From contig CALGIG010000022.1 of NCBI GenBank assembly GCA_937915865.1, forward strand, positions 62,001-126,000: a stretch of 64,000 nucleotides of DNA. The letters run 5' to 3'. The position numbers and the translations under genes are program-made. Below the pieces are notes generated by a model. It was not told the origin of the DNA, searched no databases, and saw only the letters and a list, made by a program, of their open reading frames with translations. Origin of the DNA: an uncultured Prolixibacteraceae bacterium. GTDB lineage: Bacteria > Bacteroidota > Bacteroidia > Bacteroidales > Prolixibacteraceae. Of this stretch, positions 50,471 to 60,680 are shown one piece after another (position 1 is the stretch's first letter; every line of letters begins with the position of its first letter).

Positions 50471-51805
50471 TTAGTATGCACCGCCAGAACGTCCTTTAAT
50501 TCGGCCTGATTTCATCAAACCATCATAATGACGCATCAAAAGGTGACTTTCAATTTGCTGTAAGGTATCCAACACAACACCAACTAAAATCAACAACGAA
50601 GTTCCACCATAAAAATAGGCGAACTGCTGATTGATCCCAGCCATCATTGCAAAGGCAGGCAGAATTGTAATAATACCAAGGAAAATAGATCCTGGTAATG
50701 TAATTCGCGACATGATAGTATCGAGGAATTCAACTGTTTTCTTCCCCGGTTTTACACCAGGAATAAAACCTCCGTTCTTTTTCATGTCTTCAGCCATTTG
50801 TAATGGATTGACTGTAATAGCTGTATAAAAATATGTAAAAAGGATAACTAACAAAAATTGAGTAAGGTTATACCAAAGACCCGTGTGATTTGAAAAAGCA
50901 GCCGCAAAACCACTCATACTGTCGGATTTGGCAAAACCAGCAAGACTAATAGGAATAAACATAATCGCCTGTGCGAAAATGATAGGCATAACACCAGCAG
51001 CATTCACTTTCAGTGGAATATACTGACGAACACCTCCATATTGTTTGTTACCAACGATGCGTTTTGCGTATTGTACAGGAATTTTGCGGGTTCCCTGAAC
51101 CAACAAAATTGCACCCATAAATACAACAGCAAGAGCAACAAACTCAACAAGGAACATAACCATACCACCACCTTGCTGTTCTATGCGCGAAACAAATTCA
51201 GCAACAACAGAGTGAGGTAATCTGGCCATAATACCTACCATGATAATCAACGATATACCATTTCCAATACCTTTATCAGTAATACGTTCACCGAGCCACA
51301 TTACAAACATAGAACCAGCCGTTAAGATGATAATTGATGGAATTGTAAATAATGTTCCGGTAACAGCAAAAGCAGCTTCAGGTAATTGATTATGTAGATT
51401 TACAAGGTATGCAGAACCCTGGAAAACCAGAATAATAACAGTCAGGTAACGAGTTATCTGATTGATTTTTCGACGTCCGGATTCTCCTTCCTTTTGCATC
51501 CGTTGAAAATAAGGTACAGCTATACCCAACAACTGGATTACAATAGAGGCCGAAATATATGGCATAATCCCTAAAGCAAAAATAGATGCTTTAGAGAAAG
51601 CTCCACCCGAGAACATATCCAACAATCCGAGCAACCCCTCGGAAGTTTGGTTTTTAAGCTGAGCCAGCTGGGCCGGATCAACACCAGGCAATGAAACGTA
51701 CGAACCTAAACGATATATCAAAAGTAAGAACAATGTGATCCCCAACCGAGATCTCAGATCTTCAATCTTATAAATATTCTTTAGGGTTTCAATAAACTTT
51801 TTCAT
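50471..51805 (-). CDS. secY: Preprotein translocase subunit SecY
   Basis: 444 residues, about ten transmembrane helices, the channel of the Sec system. Recognisable parts are LLIYRLGSYVSLPGVDP near residue 29, GGAFSKASIFALGIMPYISA near 67 and the cytoplasmic loop ADDMKKNGGFIPGVKPGKKT-type segment near 325. Usual length; 4 bp after rplO. Confidence 0.98.
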   Translation of the reverse strand: MKKFIETLKNIYKIEDLRSRLGITLFLLLIYRLGSYVSLPGVDPAQLAQLKNQTSEGLLGLLDMFSGGAFSKASIFALGIMPYISASIVIQLLGIAVPYFQRMQKEGESGRRKINQITRYLTVIILVFQGSAYLVNLHNQLPEAAFAVTGTLFTIPSIIILTAGSMFVMWLGERITDKGIGNGISLIIMVGIMARLPHSVVAEFVSRIEQQGGGMVMFLVEFVALAVVFMGAILLVQGTRKIPVQYAKRIVGNKQYGGVRQYIPLKVNAAGVMPIIFAQAIMFIPISLAGFAKSDSMSGFAAAFSNHTGLWYNLTQFLLVILFTYFYTAITVNPLQMAEDMKKNGGFIPGVKPGKKTVEFLDTIMSRITLPGSIFLGIITILPAFAMMAGINQQFAYFYGGTSLLILVGVVLDTLQQIESHLLMRHYDGLMKSGRIKGRSGGAY

Positions 51806-51809
51806 CGGG

Positions 51810-52256
51810 TTAGAGTATTTCGGTTGAACCTTGTAGTTTTTCTATGGTCTCTTTTGCCCTCTTTGAAAAGGCATGCGCTTTAACTTCCAATTTAAGGTTT
51901 AATACTCCATCTCCCAAGATCTTCACTTTATCCCTTTTGGAAGCTAAACCAGCTTCAACCAAAGCATTAACATCTATTGTAGTTAAATTCAAAGACTCAG
52001 CTAATTCTTGAAGAACATCAAGGTTGATAGCTTTAAATTCACTTCTGTTGATGTTTTTAAAGCCAAATTTAGGTACAACACGTTGTAAAGGCATCTGACC
52101 TCCTTCAAAACCACGACGACTTTTATATCCTGATCTTGATTTAGCTCCTTTATGCCCCCTTGTGGAAGTTCCACCATGACCAGAACCCTGGCCACGACCA
52201 ATGCGTTTTACGCTCTTTGTTGAACCTTCAGCAGGTTTAAGATTACTTAAATCCAT
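51810..52256 (-). CDS. rplO: 50S ribosomal protein L15
   Basis: 148 residues. The N-terminal Gly-rich extension GRGQGSGHGGTSTRGHKGAK near residue 21 and GFEGGQMPLQRVVPKFGFKN are diagnostic. Confidence 0.98.
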   Translation of the reverse strand: MDLSNLKPAEGSTKSVKRIGRGQGSGHGGTSTRGHKGAKSRSGYKSRRGFEGGQMPLQRVVPKFGFKNINRSEFKAINLDVLQELAESLNLTTIDVNALVEAGLASKRDKVKILGDGVLNLKLEVKAHAFSKRAKETIEKLQGSTEIL

Positions 52257-52276
52257 ATTTATTGATCTTAATAAGT

Positions 52277-52456
52277 TTAAACTTCTTCAACAATTACGAG
52301 ATGCTTAACTTTAGCAACCATTCCCATAATTTGCGGAGTTACTTCATGAACCACAGAGTGGTTAAGTTTCTTGATTCCGAGTGCAACAAGGGTAGCTTTT
52401 TGCGTCTTATCCGAACCAATTTTACTTTTTACTTGTGTAATTTTTATCTTAGCCAT
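52277..52456 (-). CDS. rpmD: 50S ribosomal protein L30
   Basis: A 59-residue protein read directly from the sequence: MAKIKITQVKSKIGSDKTQK, then ATLVALGIKKLNHSVVHEV, ending VKHLVIVEEV. It fills the rpsE-rplO gap with 6 bp to rpsE. The invariant IGxxxxQKxTLxxLGL-type core is present. Confidence 0.96.
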   Translation of the reverse strand: MAKIKITQVKSKIGSDKTQKATLVALGIKKLNHSVVHEVTPQIMGMVAKVKHLVIVEEV

Positions 52457-52462
52457 AACTCC

Positions 52463-52978
52463 TTATCCATTAAATACTTTATCCAACGTTACTCCACGAT
52501 GATCAGCCACAGTATGGGCATCACGCAATTCGAGCAATGCATTCATAGTTGCTTTAACAAGATTGTGTGGATTCGATGATCCTTTTGACTTGCAAAGGAT
52601 ATTGTGTACTCCAACACTTTCTAGCACAGCACGCATAGCACCACCAGCTTTTACTCCGGTACCGGTAGTTGCTGGTTTAAGGAATACACGGGCACCACCA
52701 AATTTAGCTTCTTGTTCGTGAGGTATTGTGCCTTTGTAAATTGGTACTTTTACCAAGTTCTTTTTAGCAGCATCAACACCTTTTGAAATTGCAGTAGTTA
52801 CTTCACTGGCTTTTCCTAAGCCCCAGCCTACGATGCCATCTTCGTTACCAACTACAACAATAGCCGAAAAACTAAATGTTCTACCCCCTTTGGTTACTTT
52901 GGTTACACGGTTAATAGCTACCAACCGATCTTTCAGCTCCAAATCACTGGTTTTTACTTTTCTGATATCTCCTGCCAT
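52463..52978 (-). CDS. rpsE: 30S ribosomal protein S5
   Basis: 171 residues with the double-stranded-RNA-binding-like N domain (LVAINRVTKVTKGGRTFSFS) and the fold around GWGLGKASEVTTAISKG and TGVKAGGAMRAVLESVGVHN. No spectinomycin-type deletion is evident. Confidence 0.98.
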   Translation of the reverse strand: MAGDIRKVKTSDLELKDRLVAINRVTKVTKGGRTFSFSAIVVVGNEDGIVGWGLGKASEVTTAISKGVDAAKKNLVKVPIYKGTIPHEQEAKFGGARVFLKPATTGTGVKAGGAMRAVLESVGVHNILCKSKGSSNPHNLVKATMNALLELRDAHTVADHRGVTLDKVFNG

Positions 52979-52983
52979 AACTA

Positions 52984-53340
52984 TTAAAATTTAAGGCCAC
53001 CTTCACGGGCAGCTTCAGCTAATTTTTTAACTCTTCCGTGATATAAATAACCGTTACGATCGAATACAACTGTAGTAATTCCGGATGCAAGTGCTTTCTC
53101 AGCAACTGCTTTACCTACTTTAGCAGCAATTTCAACTTTAGTACCCTCGGTACCAGTGAAATCTTTACTTAAAGAAGATACTGCTAAAAGAGTTGTTCCT
53201 GACAAATCATCAATCAACTGGGCATAAATTTGCTTGTTGCTTCTGAATACATTCAAACGTGGTTTTTCAGCAGTTCCGGATACAATTTTCCGGATTCTCT
53301 TCTTAATTCTATATCTTCTTTCTTGCTTTGTTAAAGCCAT
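52984..53340 (-). CDS. rplR: 50S ribosomal protein L18
   Basis: 118 residues, 5S rRNA binder. Segments RYRIKKRIRKIVSGTAEKPR, LNVFRSNKQIYAQLIDD and the end FDRNGYLYHGRVKKLAEAAR match the family. Confidence 0.98.
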   Translation of the reverse strand: MALTKQERRYRIKKRIRKIVSGTAEKPRLNVFRSNKQIYAQLIDDLSGTTLLAVSSLSKDFTGTEGTKVEIAAKVGKAVAEKALASGITTVVFDRNGYLYHGRVKKLAEAAREGGLKF

Positions 53341-53355
53341 GATGTCTAAATTTTA

Positions 53356-53913
53356 CTATTTAGCGCCAGCCGATTTACCAGCTTTACGTCTAATATTTTC
53401 ACCAACAAATTTAACACCTTTACCTTTGTAAGGCTCTGGTTTCCTGAAGGATCTGATTTTAGCTGCAATATGACCAAGTAATTGTTTATCGCAGCTCGAC
53501 AGAGTTACAATTGGATTGCTACGTTTATCACTCTTTGCTTCAACTTTAACTTCCGGCGGAAGTTGAAGATAAGTATGGTGTGAATAACCTAAAACCAAAT
53601 CAATAACTTGACCATCATTTTCAGCACGGTAACCAACACCTACAAGCTCAAGCTTAATTTCATAGCCTTTAGACACTCCAACAACCATATTGTTAAGAAG
53701 TGCACGATAAAGACCATGCATTGCACGGTGTTTTTTCTCGTCAGAAGGACGGTTTACAGTTAAAGTGTTTCCTTCAACAGTAAGTTTGATTTCAGGATCA
53801 ACCTGTTGTGATAATTCTCCTTTGGGGCCTTTTACTGTAACCAAATTAGTCTCGCTCACTGTAAAATTTACGCCTGCAGGTATTTCAATGGGTAGTTTAC
53901 CTATCCTTGACAT
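53356..53913 (-). CDS. rplF: 50S ribosomal protein L6
   Basis: 185 residues, two copies of the L6 fold. Start MSRIGKLPIEIPAGVNFTVS and the C-terminal signature KPEPYKGKGVKFVGENIRRK are diagnostic. Confidence 0.98.
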   Translation of the reverse strand: MSRIGKLPIEIPAGVNFTVSETNLVTVKGPKGELSQQVDPEIKLTVEGNTLTVNRPSDEKKHRAMHGLYRALLNNMVVGVSKGYEIKLELVGVGYRAENDGQVIDLVLGYSHHTYLQLPPEVKVEAKSDKRSNPIVTLSSCDKQLLGHIAAKIRSFRKPEPYKGKGVKFVGENIRRKAGKSAGAK

Positions 53914-53931
53914 TACTTTTCCCTCCTAAGA

Positions 53932-54339
53932 TTAATAAACGTAACATAAAACTTCACCACCAACGCCTAATTCACGAGCTTCTTTGTCGGTAATGACGCC
54001 TTTAGATGTAGAAATCACTGCAATACCCAATCCATTAAGTACACGTGGAATATTATCAGTATGGCAATACTGACGTAAACCTGGTTTACTTACCCTTTTA
54101 ATTGCTTTAATTGCAGGAATACGGGTTTCTGGATGGTATTTCAAAGCAATTTTAATATTGCCCTGATAGTTCACATCATCTTCAAACTTATAGTTGAGGA
54201 TGTATCCTTTATCTTTCAAAATTTTGGTAATTTCTTTCTTGATATTGGATGCAGGGATATCAACCACACGATGCTTTGCTTTCTGTGCATTTCTGATTCG
54301 TGTCAGATAGTCTGCTATTGGATCTGTAATTTTGCTCAT
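53932..54339 (-). CDS. rpsH: 30S ribosomal protein S8
   Basis: 135 residues. Start TDPIADYLTRIRNAQKAKHR and end GVITDKEARELGVGGEVLCY match S8. In E. coli S8 controls the spc operon; not testable here. Confidence 0.98.
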   Translation of the reverse strand: MSKITDPIADYLTRIRNAQKAKHRVVDIPASNIKKEITKILKDKGYILNYKFEDDVNYQGNIKIALKYHPETRIPAIKAIKRVSKPGLRQYCHTDNIPRVLNGLGIAVISTSKGVITDKEARELGVGGEVLCYVY

Positions 54340-54356
54340 TACTTCTTAATTATAAA

Positions 54357-54626
54357 TTACCAACTTGCTTTTTTAACACCCGGAATTAAACCAGTAGAAG
54401 CCATTTCGCGGAAATTGATCCTGCTGATTCCGAATTGACGCATATAACCTTTCGGACGACCGGTTAATTTACACCTGTTGTGCAGGCGAATGCGGGAAGA
54501 ATTCTTAGGTAACTTTTGAAGTCCGATATAATCACCTTCAGCCTTAAGCATGGCTCTTTTTTCGGCATATTTTTCAATAAGTGCAGCCCTTTTTACTTCC
54601 CGAGCTTTCATTGATTCCTTAGCCAT
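54357..54626 (-). CDS. rpsN: 30S ribosomal protein S14 (zinc-free type)
   Basis: 89 residues, the long C-minus form: the CxxC pairs of the zinc form are missing, and only one Cys remains (NRCKLTGRPKGYMRQFGISR). Together with the L36 form it shows a low-zinc ribosome set-up in this cluster. Confidence 0.98.
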   Translation of the reverse strand: MAKESMKAREVKRAALIEKYAEKRAMLKAEGDYIGLQKLPKNSSRIRLHNRCKLTGRPKGYMRQFGISRINFREMASTGLIPGVKKASW

Positions 54627-54629
54627 ATC

Positions 54630-55187
54630 TTAATTCTTTTTAGCATTTTTAAATGGTAAACCTAACTCTTTCAGCAACGCATAGCCTTCTTCGTCAGTAT
54701 TGGCTGTGGTTACGAAAGTTATATTCATCCCGTTGATGCGAGTTACTTTATCCAGTACGATTTCCGGGAAGATAATTTGCTCAGGAATACCTAAGGTATA
54801 ATTACCCCGGCCATCCATTTTTCCTTCAATACCTTTGAAATCGCGAATACGGGGAAGAGATACACTGATCAGACGATCAAGGAACTCGTACATACGTTCT
54901 CTGCGCAATGTAACTCGAACACCAATAGGCATTTTTTTCCTTAACTTGAAGTTAGAGATATCTTTTTTAGATTTGGTAGATACTGCTTTTTGTCCAGCGA
55001 TGTTTGTAATTTCTTCGGTGGCAACTTCAATCAGTTTTTTGTCTGAAATAGCAGCTCCAACTCCCTGATTGATAACAATCTTCTCCAACTTCGGTGCCTG
55101 CATTACATTTGTGTAGGACATTTCCTTCATCAATGCAGGAACAACCTCGTCTAAGTATTTTTTCTTAAGTGTTGGTACGTAAGCCAT
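54630..55187 (-). CDS. rplE: 50S ribosomal protein L5
   Basis: 185 residues, 5S rRNA binder. APKLEKIVINQGVGAAISDK and MPIGVRVTLRRERMYEFLDR are diagnostic. Its ATG overlaps the rplX stop in TAATG. Confidence 0.98.
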   Translation of the reverse strand: MAYVPTLKKKYLDEVVPALMKEMSYTNVMQAPKLEKIVINQGVGAAISDKKLIEVATEEITNIAGQKAVSTKSKKDISNFKLRKKMPIGVRVTLRRERMYEFLDRLISVSLPRIRDFKGIEGKMDGRGNYTLGIPEQIIFPEIVLDKVTRINGMNITFVTTANTDEEGYALLKELGLPFKNAKKN

Positions 55188-55528
55188 TACTTAATCTCCT
55201 CTCCTGATTTTTTTGAATAACGAACTAATTTACCTTTATCATCCAGCCTCCGTCCAATACGAGTAGGTTTCCCGGTTTTTGGGTCCTTGTTCATAAGGTT
55301 GGAAATGTGAATAGGTGCTTCCTTCTCTACAATACCACCTTGCGGATGTTTTGCATTGGGTTTTGTATGTTTTTTTACCATATTAACACCTTCCACAATA
55401 GCTTTCTCGGTTGCTCTGATTACTTCGAGCACTTTTCCCTCACGTCCTTTGTAATTGCCAGCAATTACTATAACTGAGTCGCCTTTTTTAATGTGAAATT
55501 TTCTCTGCATTTCTTTAATTTTATGCAT
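55187..55528 (-). CDS. rplX: 50S ribosomal protein L24
   Basis: 113 residues from the ATG at 55,528, which overlaps the rplN stop (TAATG), the same coupling used at rplC/rplD, rpmC/rplP and rplX/rplE. The internal ATG at 55,510 (MQRKFHIKKGDSVIV) would give 107 residues, closer to the family norm, so the start is open. KOW motif IVIAGNYKGREGKVLEV; end RLDDKGKLVRYSKKSGEEIK. Confidence 0.96.
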   Translation of the reverse strand: MHKIKEMQRKFHIKKGDSVIVIAGNYKGREGKVLEVIRATEKAIVEGVNMVKKHTKPNAKHPQGGIVEKEAPIHISNLMNKDPKTGKPTRIGRRLDDKGKLVRYSKKSGEEIK

Positions 55529-55893
55529 TAAAGTACTTCAGGAGCAAGTGAAATAATCTTCATGTTCTGGTCACGAAGTTCTCTTGCTACGGGTCCGAAT
55601 ATACGAGTTCCGCGCATTTCACCAGCATTATTCAGTAAAACTACAGCGTTGTCGTCGAATCGGATATATGATCCATCGGGACGACGAACTTCTTTGGTGG
55701 TCCGAACAACAATAGCTTTAGACACGGCACCTTTTTTCATGTCACTTCCCGCTATAGCACTTTTTACTGTAACTACAATGGTATCGCCAAGTGTGGCATA
55801 GCGCTTACGGGTTCCGCCTAATACGCGGATAACGAGCACTTCTTTGGCCCCACTATTATCGGCAACGGTACATCTTGTTTCCTGTTGTATCAT
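55528..55893 (-). CDS. rplN: 50S ribosomal protein L14
   Basis: 121 residues. IQQETRCTVADNSGAKEVLV at the start and FGPVARELRDQNMKIISLAP at the end are diagnostic. Confidence 0.98.
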   Translation of the reverse strand: MIQQETRCTVADNSGAKEVLVIRVLGGTRKRYATLGDTIVVTVKSAIAGSDMKKGAVSKAIVVRTTKEVRRPDGSYIRFDDNAVVLLNNAGEMRGTRIFGPVARELRDQNMKIISLAPEVL

Positions 55894-55895
55894 GA

Positions 55896-56150
55896 TTACT
55901 TAGCTCTTTCTATGATTTCCACTAATCTCCAACATTTTTGCTTACTGATCGGACGTGTTTCCATTATCCGAACTATATCACCAATGTTGCAGTCGTTCTT
56001 TTCATCGTGGGCGTAAAATTTCGAAGTTTTATTAACAAACTTTCCGTAGATCGGATGTTTTTCTTTGCGGTGTTCTGCAACAACAATAGTATTCTGCATC
56101 TTGTTGCTAACAACAACTCCAATACGCTCCTTCCTTAGATTTCTTTCCAT
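55896..56150 (-). CDS. rpsQ: 30S ribosomal protein S17
   Basis: 84 residues, OB fold. RKERIGVVVSNKMQNTIVVA and ETRPISKQKCWRLVEIIE mark the family. 2 bp from rplN and rpmC. Confidence 0.98.
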   Translation of the reverse strand: MERNLRKERIGVVVSNKMQNTIVVAEHRKEKHPIYGKFVNKTSKFYAHDEKNDCNIGDIVRIMETRPISKQKCWRLVEIIERAK

Positions 56151-56152
56151 TA

Positions 56153-56356
56153 CTAACTCTGTTTTGCGTTAATTTCCCTTTGACGTAGAATGGTTTTCAG
56201 ACGTGCAATATCTTTTCTCAAATTCACGATAACCTGTGGATTTTCGAGCTGTGAAATAGCATGATTCATTTTCATCCTGGTTAAGGAATCTTTGTTAGCA
56301 TCAATTCTTTCCAGAATTTCGCCTGTTGATAATTCAATAATTTCAGATGTTTTCAT
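56153..56356 (-). CDS. rpmC: 50S ribosomal protein L29
   Basis: 67 residues, two-helix hairpin (SEIIELSTGEILERIDANKD, then NLRKDIARLKTILRQREI). Its start overlaps the rplP stop by one base. Confidence 0.97.
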   Translation of the reverse strand: MKTSEIIELSTGEILERIDANKDSLTRMKMNHAISQLENPQVIVNLRKDIARLKTILRQREINAKQS

Positions 56357-56790
56357 TATTCAGCTGTTTCTGTTTCAACATAATCACGTCTTACAACGAA
56401 CTTCGTAGTTACCGGCAGTTTTTGTGCAGCTAAACGCAATGCTTCCTTTGCAACCTCAAACGGAACGCCTTCAGCTTCAATCAAAATTCGACCTGGTGTA
56501 ATCGGAGCAACGAATGCTTCCGGAGCACCTTTACCTTTACCCATACGTACCTCAGCAGGTTTTTTAGTAATCGGTTTATCGGGGAATACACGGATCCATA
56601 TCTGACCCTGACGTTGCATATAACGGGTCACCGCAACCCTGGCAGCTTCGATCTGCCTTCCGGTAAGCCACGTTTGTTCCAACGATTTTATACCAAAAGA
56701 TCCGAACGCAAGTTGGTTACCTCTCTGAGCCAAACCCTTCATTCTTCCCTTTTGTACTCTTCTAAATTTTGTCTTTTTCGGTTGTAACAT
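56356..56790 (-). CDS. rplP: 50S ribosomal protein L16
   Basis: 144 residues. MLQPKKTKFRRVQKGRMKGL at the start and RIFPDKPITKKPAEVRMGKG-type core (here IRVFPDKPITKKPAEVRMGK) are diagnostic; it binds near the A-site tRNA. Confidence 0.98.
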   Translation of the reverse strand: MLQPKKTKFRRVQKGRMKGLAQRGNQLAFGSFGIKSLEQTWLTGRQIEAARVAVTRYMQRQGQIWIRVFPDKPITKKPAEVRMGKGKGAPEAFVAPITPGRILIEAEGVPFEVAKEALRLAAQKLPVTTKFVVRRDYVETETAE

Positions 56791-56818
56791 CCTTATCTAA
56801 TTCTGAAAGGTTTACAAA

Positions 56819-57541
56819 TTATTTTCTTTTTTTCTTAAATCCGCCACCTTTTGGTGCACCTTCGTTCGGACGTCTTCCTTCAGATTTCTGTCCTACGTTT
56901 GGTGAAAGGTCACGTTTTCCATAAATCTCGCCTTTGCAAATCCAAACCTTAACTCCAAGTAATCCGGTTTTTGTTAAAGCTTCGCCTAAGGCATAATCTA
57001 TATCAGCCCTCAGAGTATGCAATGGAGTACGACCATCTTTGTACATTTCTGAACGTGCCATTTCAGCACCGTTTAAACGGCCCGAAACCTGAACTTTGAT
57101 ACCTTGTGCTCCCATTCTCATGGTAGAAGCAATAGCCATTTTTACTGCACGGCGATAAGCAATTTTACCTTCGATTTGGCGTGCAATGTTTACTGCAACA
57201 ATTTTGGCATCTAATTCCGGACGTTTGATCTCAAAAATATTGATCTGAACTTCCTTGTTGGTGATCTTTTTTAATTCTTCTTTCAGTTTATCAACTTCCT
57301 GACCACCTTTGCCAATAATAATACCAGGGCGTGAGGTGTGAACAGTGATAGTAATTAGCTTCAGGGTACGTTCAATGATAATCTTTGAAACACTTGCTTT
57401 TGCCAAACGGGCATTCAAGTATTCTCTGATTTTAAAATCTTCCACGAGCTTATCACCATAGTTGTTTCCACCGAACCAGTTGGAATCCCATCCTTTGATG
57501 ATTCCTAAACGATTAGCGATTGGATTAACTTTTTGTCCCAT
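56819..57541 (-). CDS. rpsC: 30S ribosomal protein S3
   Basis: 240 residues. KH domain with RPGIIIGKGGQEVDKLKEEL near residue 74 and the C domain with GRLNGAEMARSEMYKDGRTP. The tail after residue 215 is Lys/Gly/Arg-rich. Confidence 0.98.
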   Translation of the reverse strand: MGQKVNPIANRLGIIKGWDSNWFGGNNYGDKLVEDFKIREYLNARLAKASVSKIIIERTLKLITITVHTSRPGIIIGKGGQEVDKLKEELKKITNKEVQINIFEIKRPELDAKIVAVNIARQIEGKIAYRRAVKMAIASTMRMGAQGIKVQVSGRLNGAEMARSEMYKDGRTPLHTLRADIDYALGEALTKTGLLGVKVWICKGEIYGKRDLSPNVGQKSEGRRPNEGAPKGGGFKKKRK

Positions 57542-57551
57542 GTATTATTAT

Positions 57552-57959
57552 TTATTCTGTTTCTTTAACTAAACTACCAAGACTAACTGTAACGTGGTTC
57601 GATCTTTTCTTGATCCTGTGAGCACGTCCCTGCGGAGCAGGTTGCAGTCTTTTCAATATTCTTCCTGAATCAACAGAAATAGTTTTCACAACTAAATTGC
57701 TTTCTTCTAAACGACTACCTTCGTTTTTAGCCTGCCAGTTTGCGATAGCCGACATGACTAATTTTTCGAGGCGACGTGAAGCTTCTTTACCTGAAAACTT
57801 AAGTACATCAAGAGCTCTGTTCACTTCCATTCCACGAACCATATCGGCGACAAGCCTCATTTTTCGTGGGGAAGTCGGACAATCTTTCAAAACAGCAAAA
57901 TACTGCTGTTTTTTAGCTTCCTTACGTTCGTTTGCACTATTTCTTTTTCTAGCACCCAT
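57552..57959 (-). CDS. rplV: 50S ribosomal protein L22
   Basis: 135 residues with LKDCPTSPRKMRLVADMVRG and the tunnel hairpin around RILKRLQPAPQGRAHRIKKR. The N-terminus carries a basic extension of about 18 residues. Confidence 0.98.
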   Translation of the reverse strand: MGARKRNSANERKEAKKQQYFAVLKDCPTSPRKMRLVADMVRGMEVNRALDVLKFSGKEASRRLEKLVMSAIANWQAKNEGSRLEESNLVVKTISVDSGRILKRLQPAPQGRAHRIKKRSNHVTVSLGSLVKETE

Positions 57960-57996
57960 CGTGAATTCTTTTAATAGTTAATGAGAAACTCATGCC

Positions 57997-58263
57997 TTAT
58001 TTCTTGCCTTTGGCATGTCCCCTGAAAGTTCTTGTAGGTGCAAATTCACCAAATTTATGGCCTACCATGTTTTCAGTTACATAAACCGGGATGAATTTAT
58101 TCCCGTTGTGAACAGCAATGGTATGTCCTACAAAGTCAGGAGAAATTACTGATGCTCTGGCCCAGGTTTTTACAACCGATTTTTTGTTTGCTTCATTCAT
58201 CACCAAAACTTTACGTTCCAGCTTGAAATCGATAAACGGCCCTTTCTTTAATGAACGACTCAT
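57997..58263 (-). CDS. rpsS: 30S ribosomal protein S19
   Basis: 88 residues. SRSLKKGPFIDFKLERKVLV and MVGHKFGEFAPTRTFRGHAK are diagnostic. Confidence 0.98.
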   Translation of the reverse strand: MSRSLKKGPFIDFKLERKVLVMNEANKKSVVKTWARASVISPDFVGHTIAVHNGNKFIPVYVTENMVGHKFGEFAPTRTFRGHAKGKK

Positions 58264-58279
58264 ATTCTTCTCCTTTTAA

Positions 58280-59104
<825 letters not shown>

Positions 59105-59110
59105 TTTTTA

Positions 59111-59401
59111 TTAAATATTACTATAAAAATCAATAGACTGTCCTTTGGCTACTGTTACAATAGCTTTTTTGCTTTTTCCGGTTGTTCCGCTAATGATTCC
59201 GGCTTTGGTGAAGCGTGTTTTTCTTTTTCCACCGTGAATCAATGTATTTACAGATTCAACAGAAACATTATATAAGCCTTCAATAGCTTTTTTAATTTCT
59301 ATCTTAGTGGCGTCCTGATTAACAATAAAACCATAACGGTTAAGACCTTCGGCCTGCTTTGTCATCTTTTCGGTAACAATCGGTTTAATTAAAATTTCCA
59401 T
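59111..59401 (-). CDS. rplW: 50S ribosomal protein L23
   Basis: 96 residues from ATG 59,401 (MEILIKPIVTEKMTKQAEGL); an in-frame TTG two codons upstream is less likely. VNTLIHGGKRKTRFTKAGI is the family core. L23 is the docking site for SRP and trigger factor at the exit tunnel. Confidence 0.97.
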   Translation of the reverse strand: MEILIKPIVTEKMTKQAEGLNRYGFIVNQDATKIEIKKAIEGLYNVSVESVNTLIHGGKRKTRFTKAGIISGTTGKSKKAIVTVAKGQSIDFYSNI

Positions 59402-59412
59402 TTTCAAGCCTT

Positions 59413-60042
59413 TTAAATCTTAAACAATTCTTCAATTTTACTTACTGAGCTCTCCATAACTACTACTTGTTTCGCATTCAATATCTGATAAGTATTTAAT
59501 TCTGAAGTAGTTACAACAGAAACACCCTGTAAATTTCTGGAGGACAAATATATATTTTTATTTTCTTCCGGTAAAACGAAAAGTGACTTTTTATCATTAA
59601 TTTTCAGATTATTACTGATTTGCACAAATTCGCGTGTTTTGGGAGTTTCTAAAGTGAAATCCTCAACTACCAGAATAGCATCTTCCTTTGCTTTGTATGA
59701 TAAAGCCGATTTACGGGCAAGCTCTTTTACTTTTTTGTTTAATTTGAAATCGTAATTGCGTGGACGAGGACCAAAAACGCGGCCTCCACCAACAAATACA
59801 GGCGATTTCATACTACCAGCGCGAGCACCACCAGTACCTTTTTGTTTTTTCAGTTTCTTGGTACTGCCGGCAACTTCGGCCCGTTCTTTCGACGCATGGG
59901 TTCCTTGTCTTTTATTGGCCATGATTTGTTTCACATCCAAGTAAATGGCATGATCGTTTGGCTCAATACCGAAAATCTGTTCGTCCAACGTAACAGTACG
60001 TCCGGTTTCCTGTCCTGCTTTATTTAAAACTTTTATTTCCAT
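59413..60042 (-). CDS. rplD: 50S ribosomal protein L4
   Basis: 209 residues. The loop KQKGTGGARAGSMKSPVFVG near residue 70 and RVFGPRPRNYDFKLNKKV are diagnostic. Its start overlaps the rplC stop. Confidence 0.98.
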   Translation of the reverse strand: MEIKVLNKAGQETGRTVTLDEQIFGIEPNDHAIYLDVKQIMANKRQGTHASKERAEVAGSTKKLKKQKGTGGARAGSMKSPVFVGGGRVFGPRPRNYDFKLNKKVKELARKSALSYKAKEDAILVVEDFTLETPKTREFVQISNNLKINDKKSLFVLPEENKNIYLSSRNLQGVSVVTTSELNTYQILNAKQVVVMESSVSKIEELFKI

Positions 60043-60659
60043 TACTGATAAATAATTACGTATGAACCTTTAGCACCAGGAATTGATCCTTTAACTACCA
60101 ATAAATTTGACTCAGGAATTACTTTCAAAACTTTCAGGTTCTGAACAGTAACATTGTCATTTCCATCAAGACCAGCCATACGTATTCCTCTAAATACGCG
60201 GGATGGATAAGAAGATGCACCTAACGAACCTGGAGCTCTCAAACGGTTATGTTGACCGTGTGTTTGGCCACCAACACCTTGAAATCCATGCCGTTTTACT
60301 ACGCCCTGGAATCCTTTACCTTTGGTTACACCCTGAATGTCAACCCAACCTTCTTCGTCGATGGTTGAAACAGTAAGTGTATCGCCCAATTTAAACTCGC
60401 CATTGAGTTCTTTAAACTCAATAACTTTTCTTTTTGGCTCTGTTTCGGCCTTTTTGAAATGACCCATTTCAGCTTTGTTCGAATGTTTTTCTTTCTTGTC
60501 ATCGAAACCTAACTGAATTGCATCATAACCGTCAGTAGCCACCGATTTCACTTGTGTAACCACACAAGGACCGGCTTCAATCACAGTGCATGGGATGTTT
60601 TTCCCCTCAACACTGAATACGGAAGTCATTCCGATTTTTTTTCCGATTAATCCTGCCAT
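60042..60659 (-). CDS. rplC: 50S ribosomal protein L3
   Basis: 205 residues. GLIGKKIGMTSVFSVEGKNI at the start and GVVKRHGFQGVGGQTHGQHN with RAPGSLGASSYPSRVFRG in the extension are diagnostic. Confidence 0.98.
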   Translation of the reverse strand: MAGLIGKKIGMTSVFSVEGKNIPCTVIEAGPCVVTQVKSVATDGYDAIQLGFDDKKEKHSNKAEMGHFKKAETEPKRKVIEFKELNGEFKLGDTLTVSTIDEEGWVDIQGVTKGKGFQGVVKRHGFQGVGGQTHGQHNRLRAPGSLGASSYPSRVFRGIRMAGLDGNDNVTVQNLKVLKVIPESNLLVVKGSIPGAKGSYVIIYQ

Positions 60660-60680
60660 TTTTGAAATTTTTACAGGTTA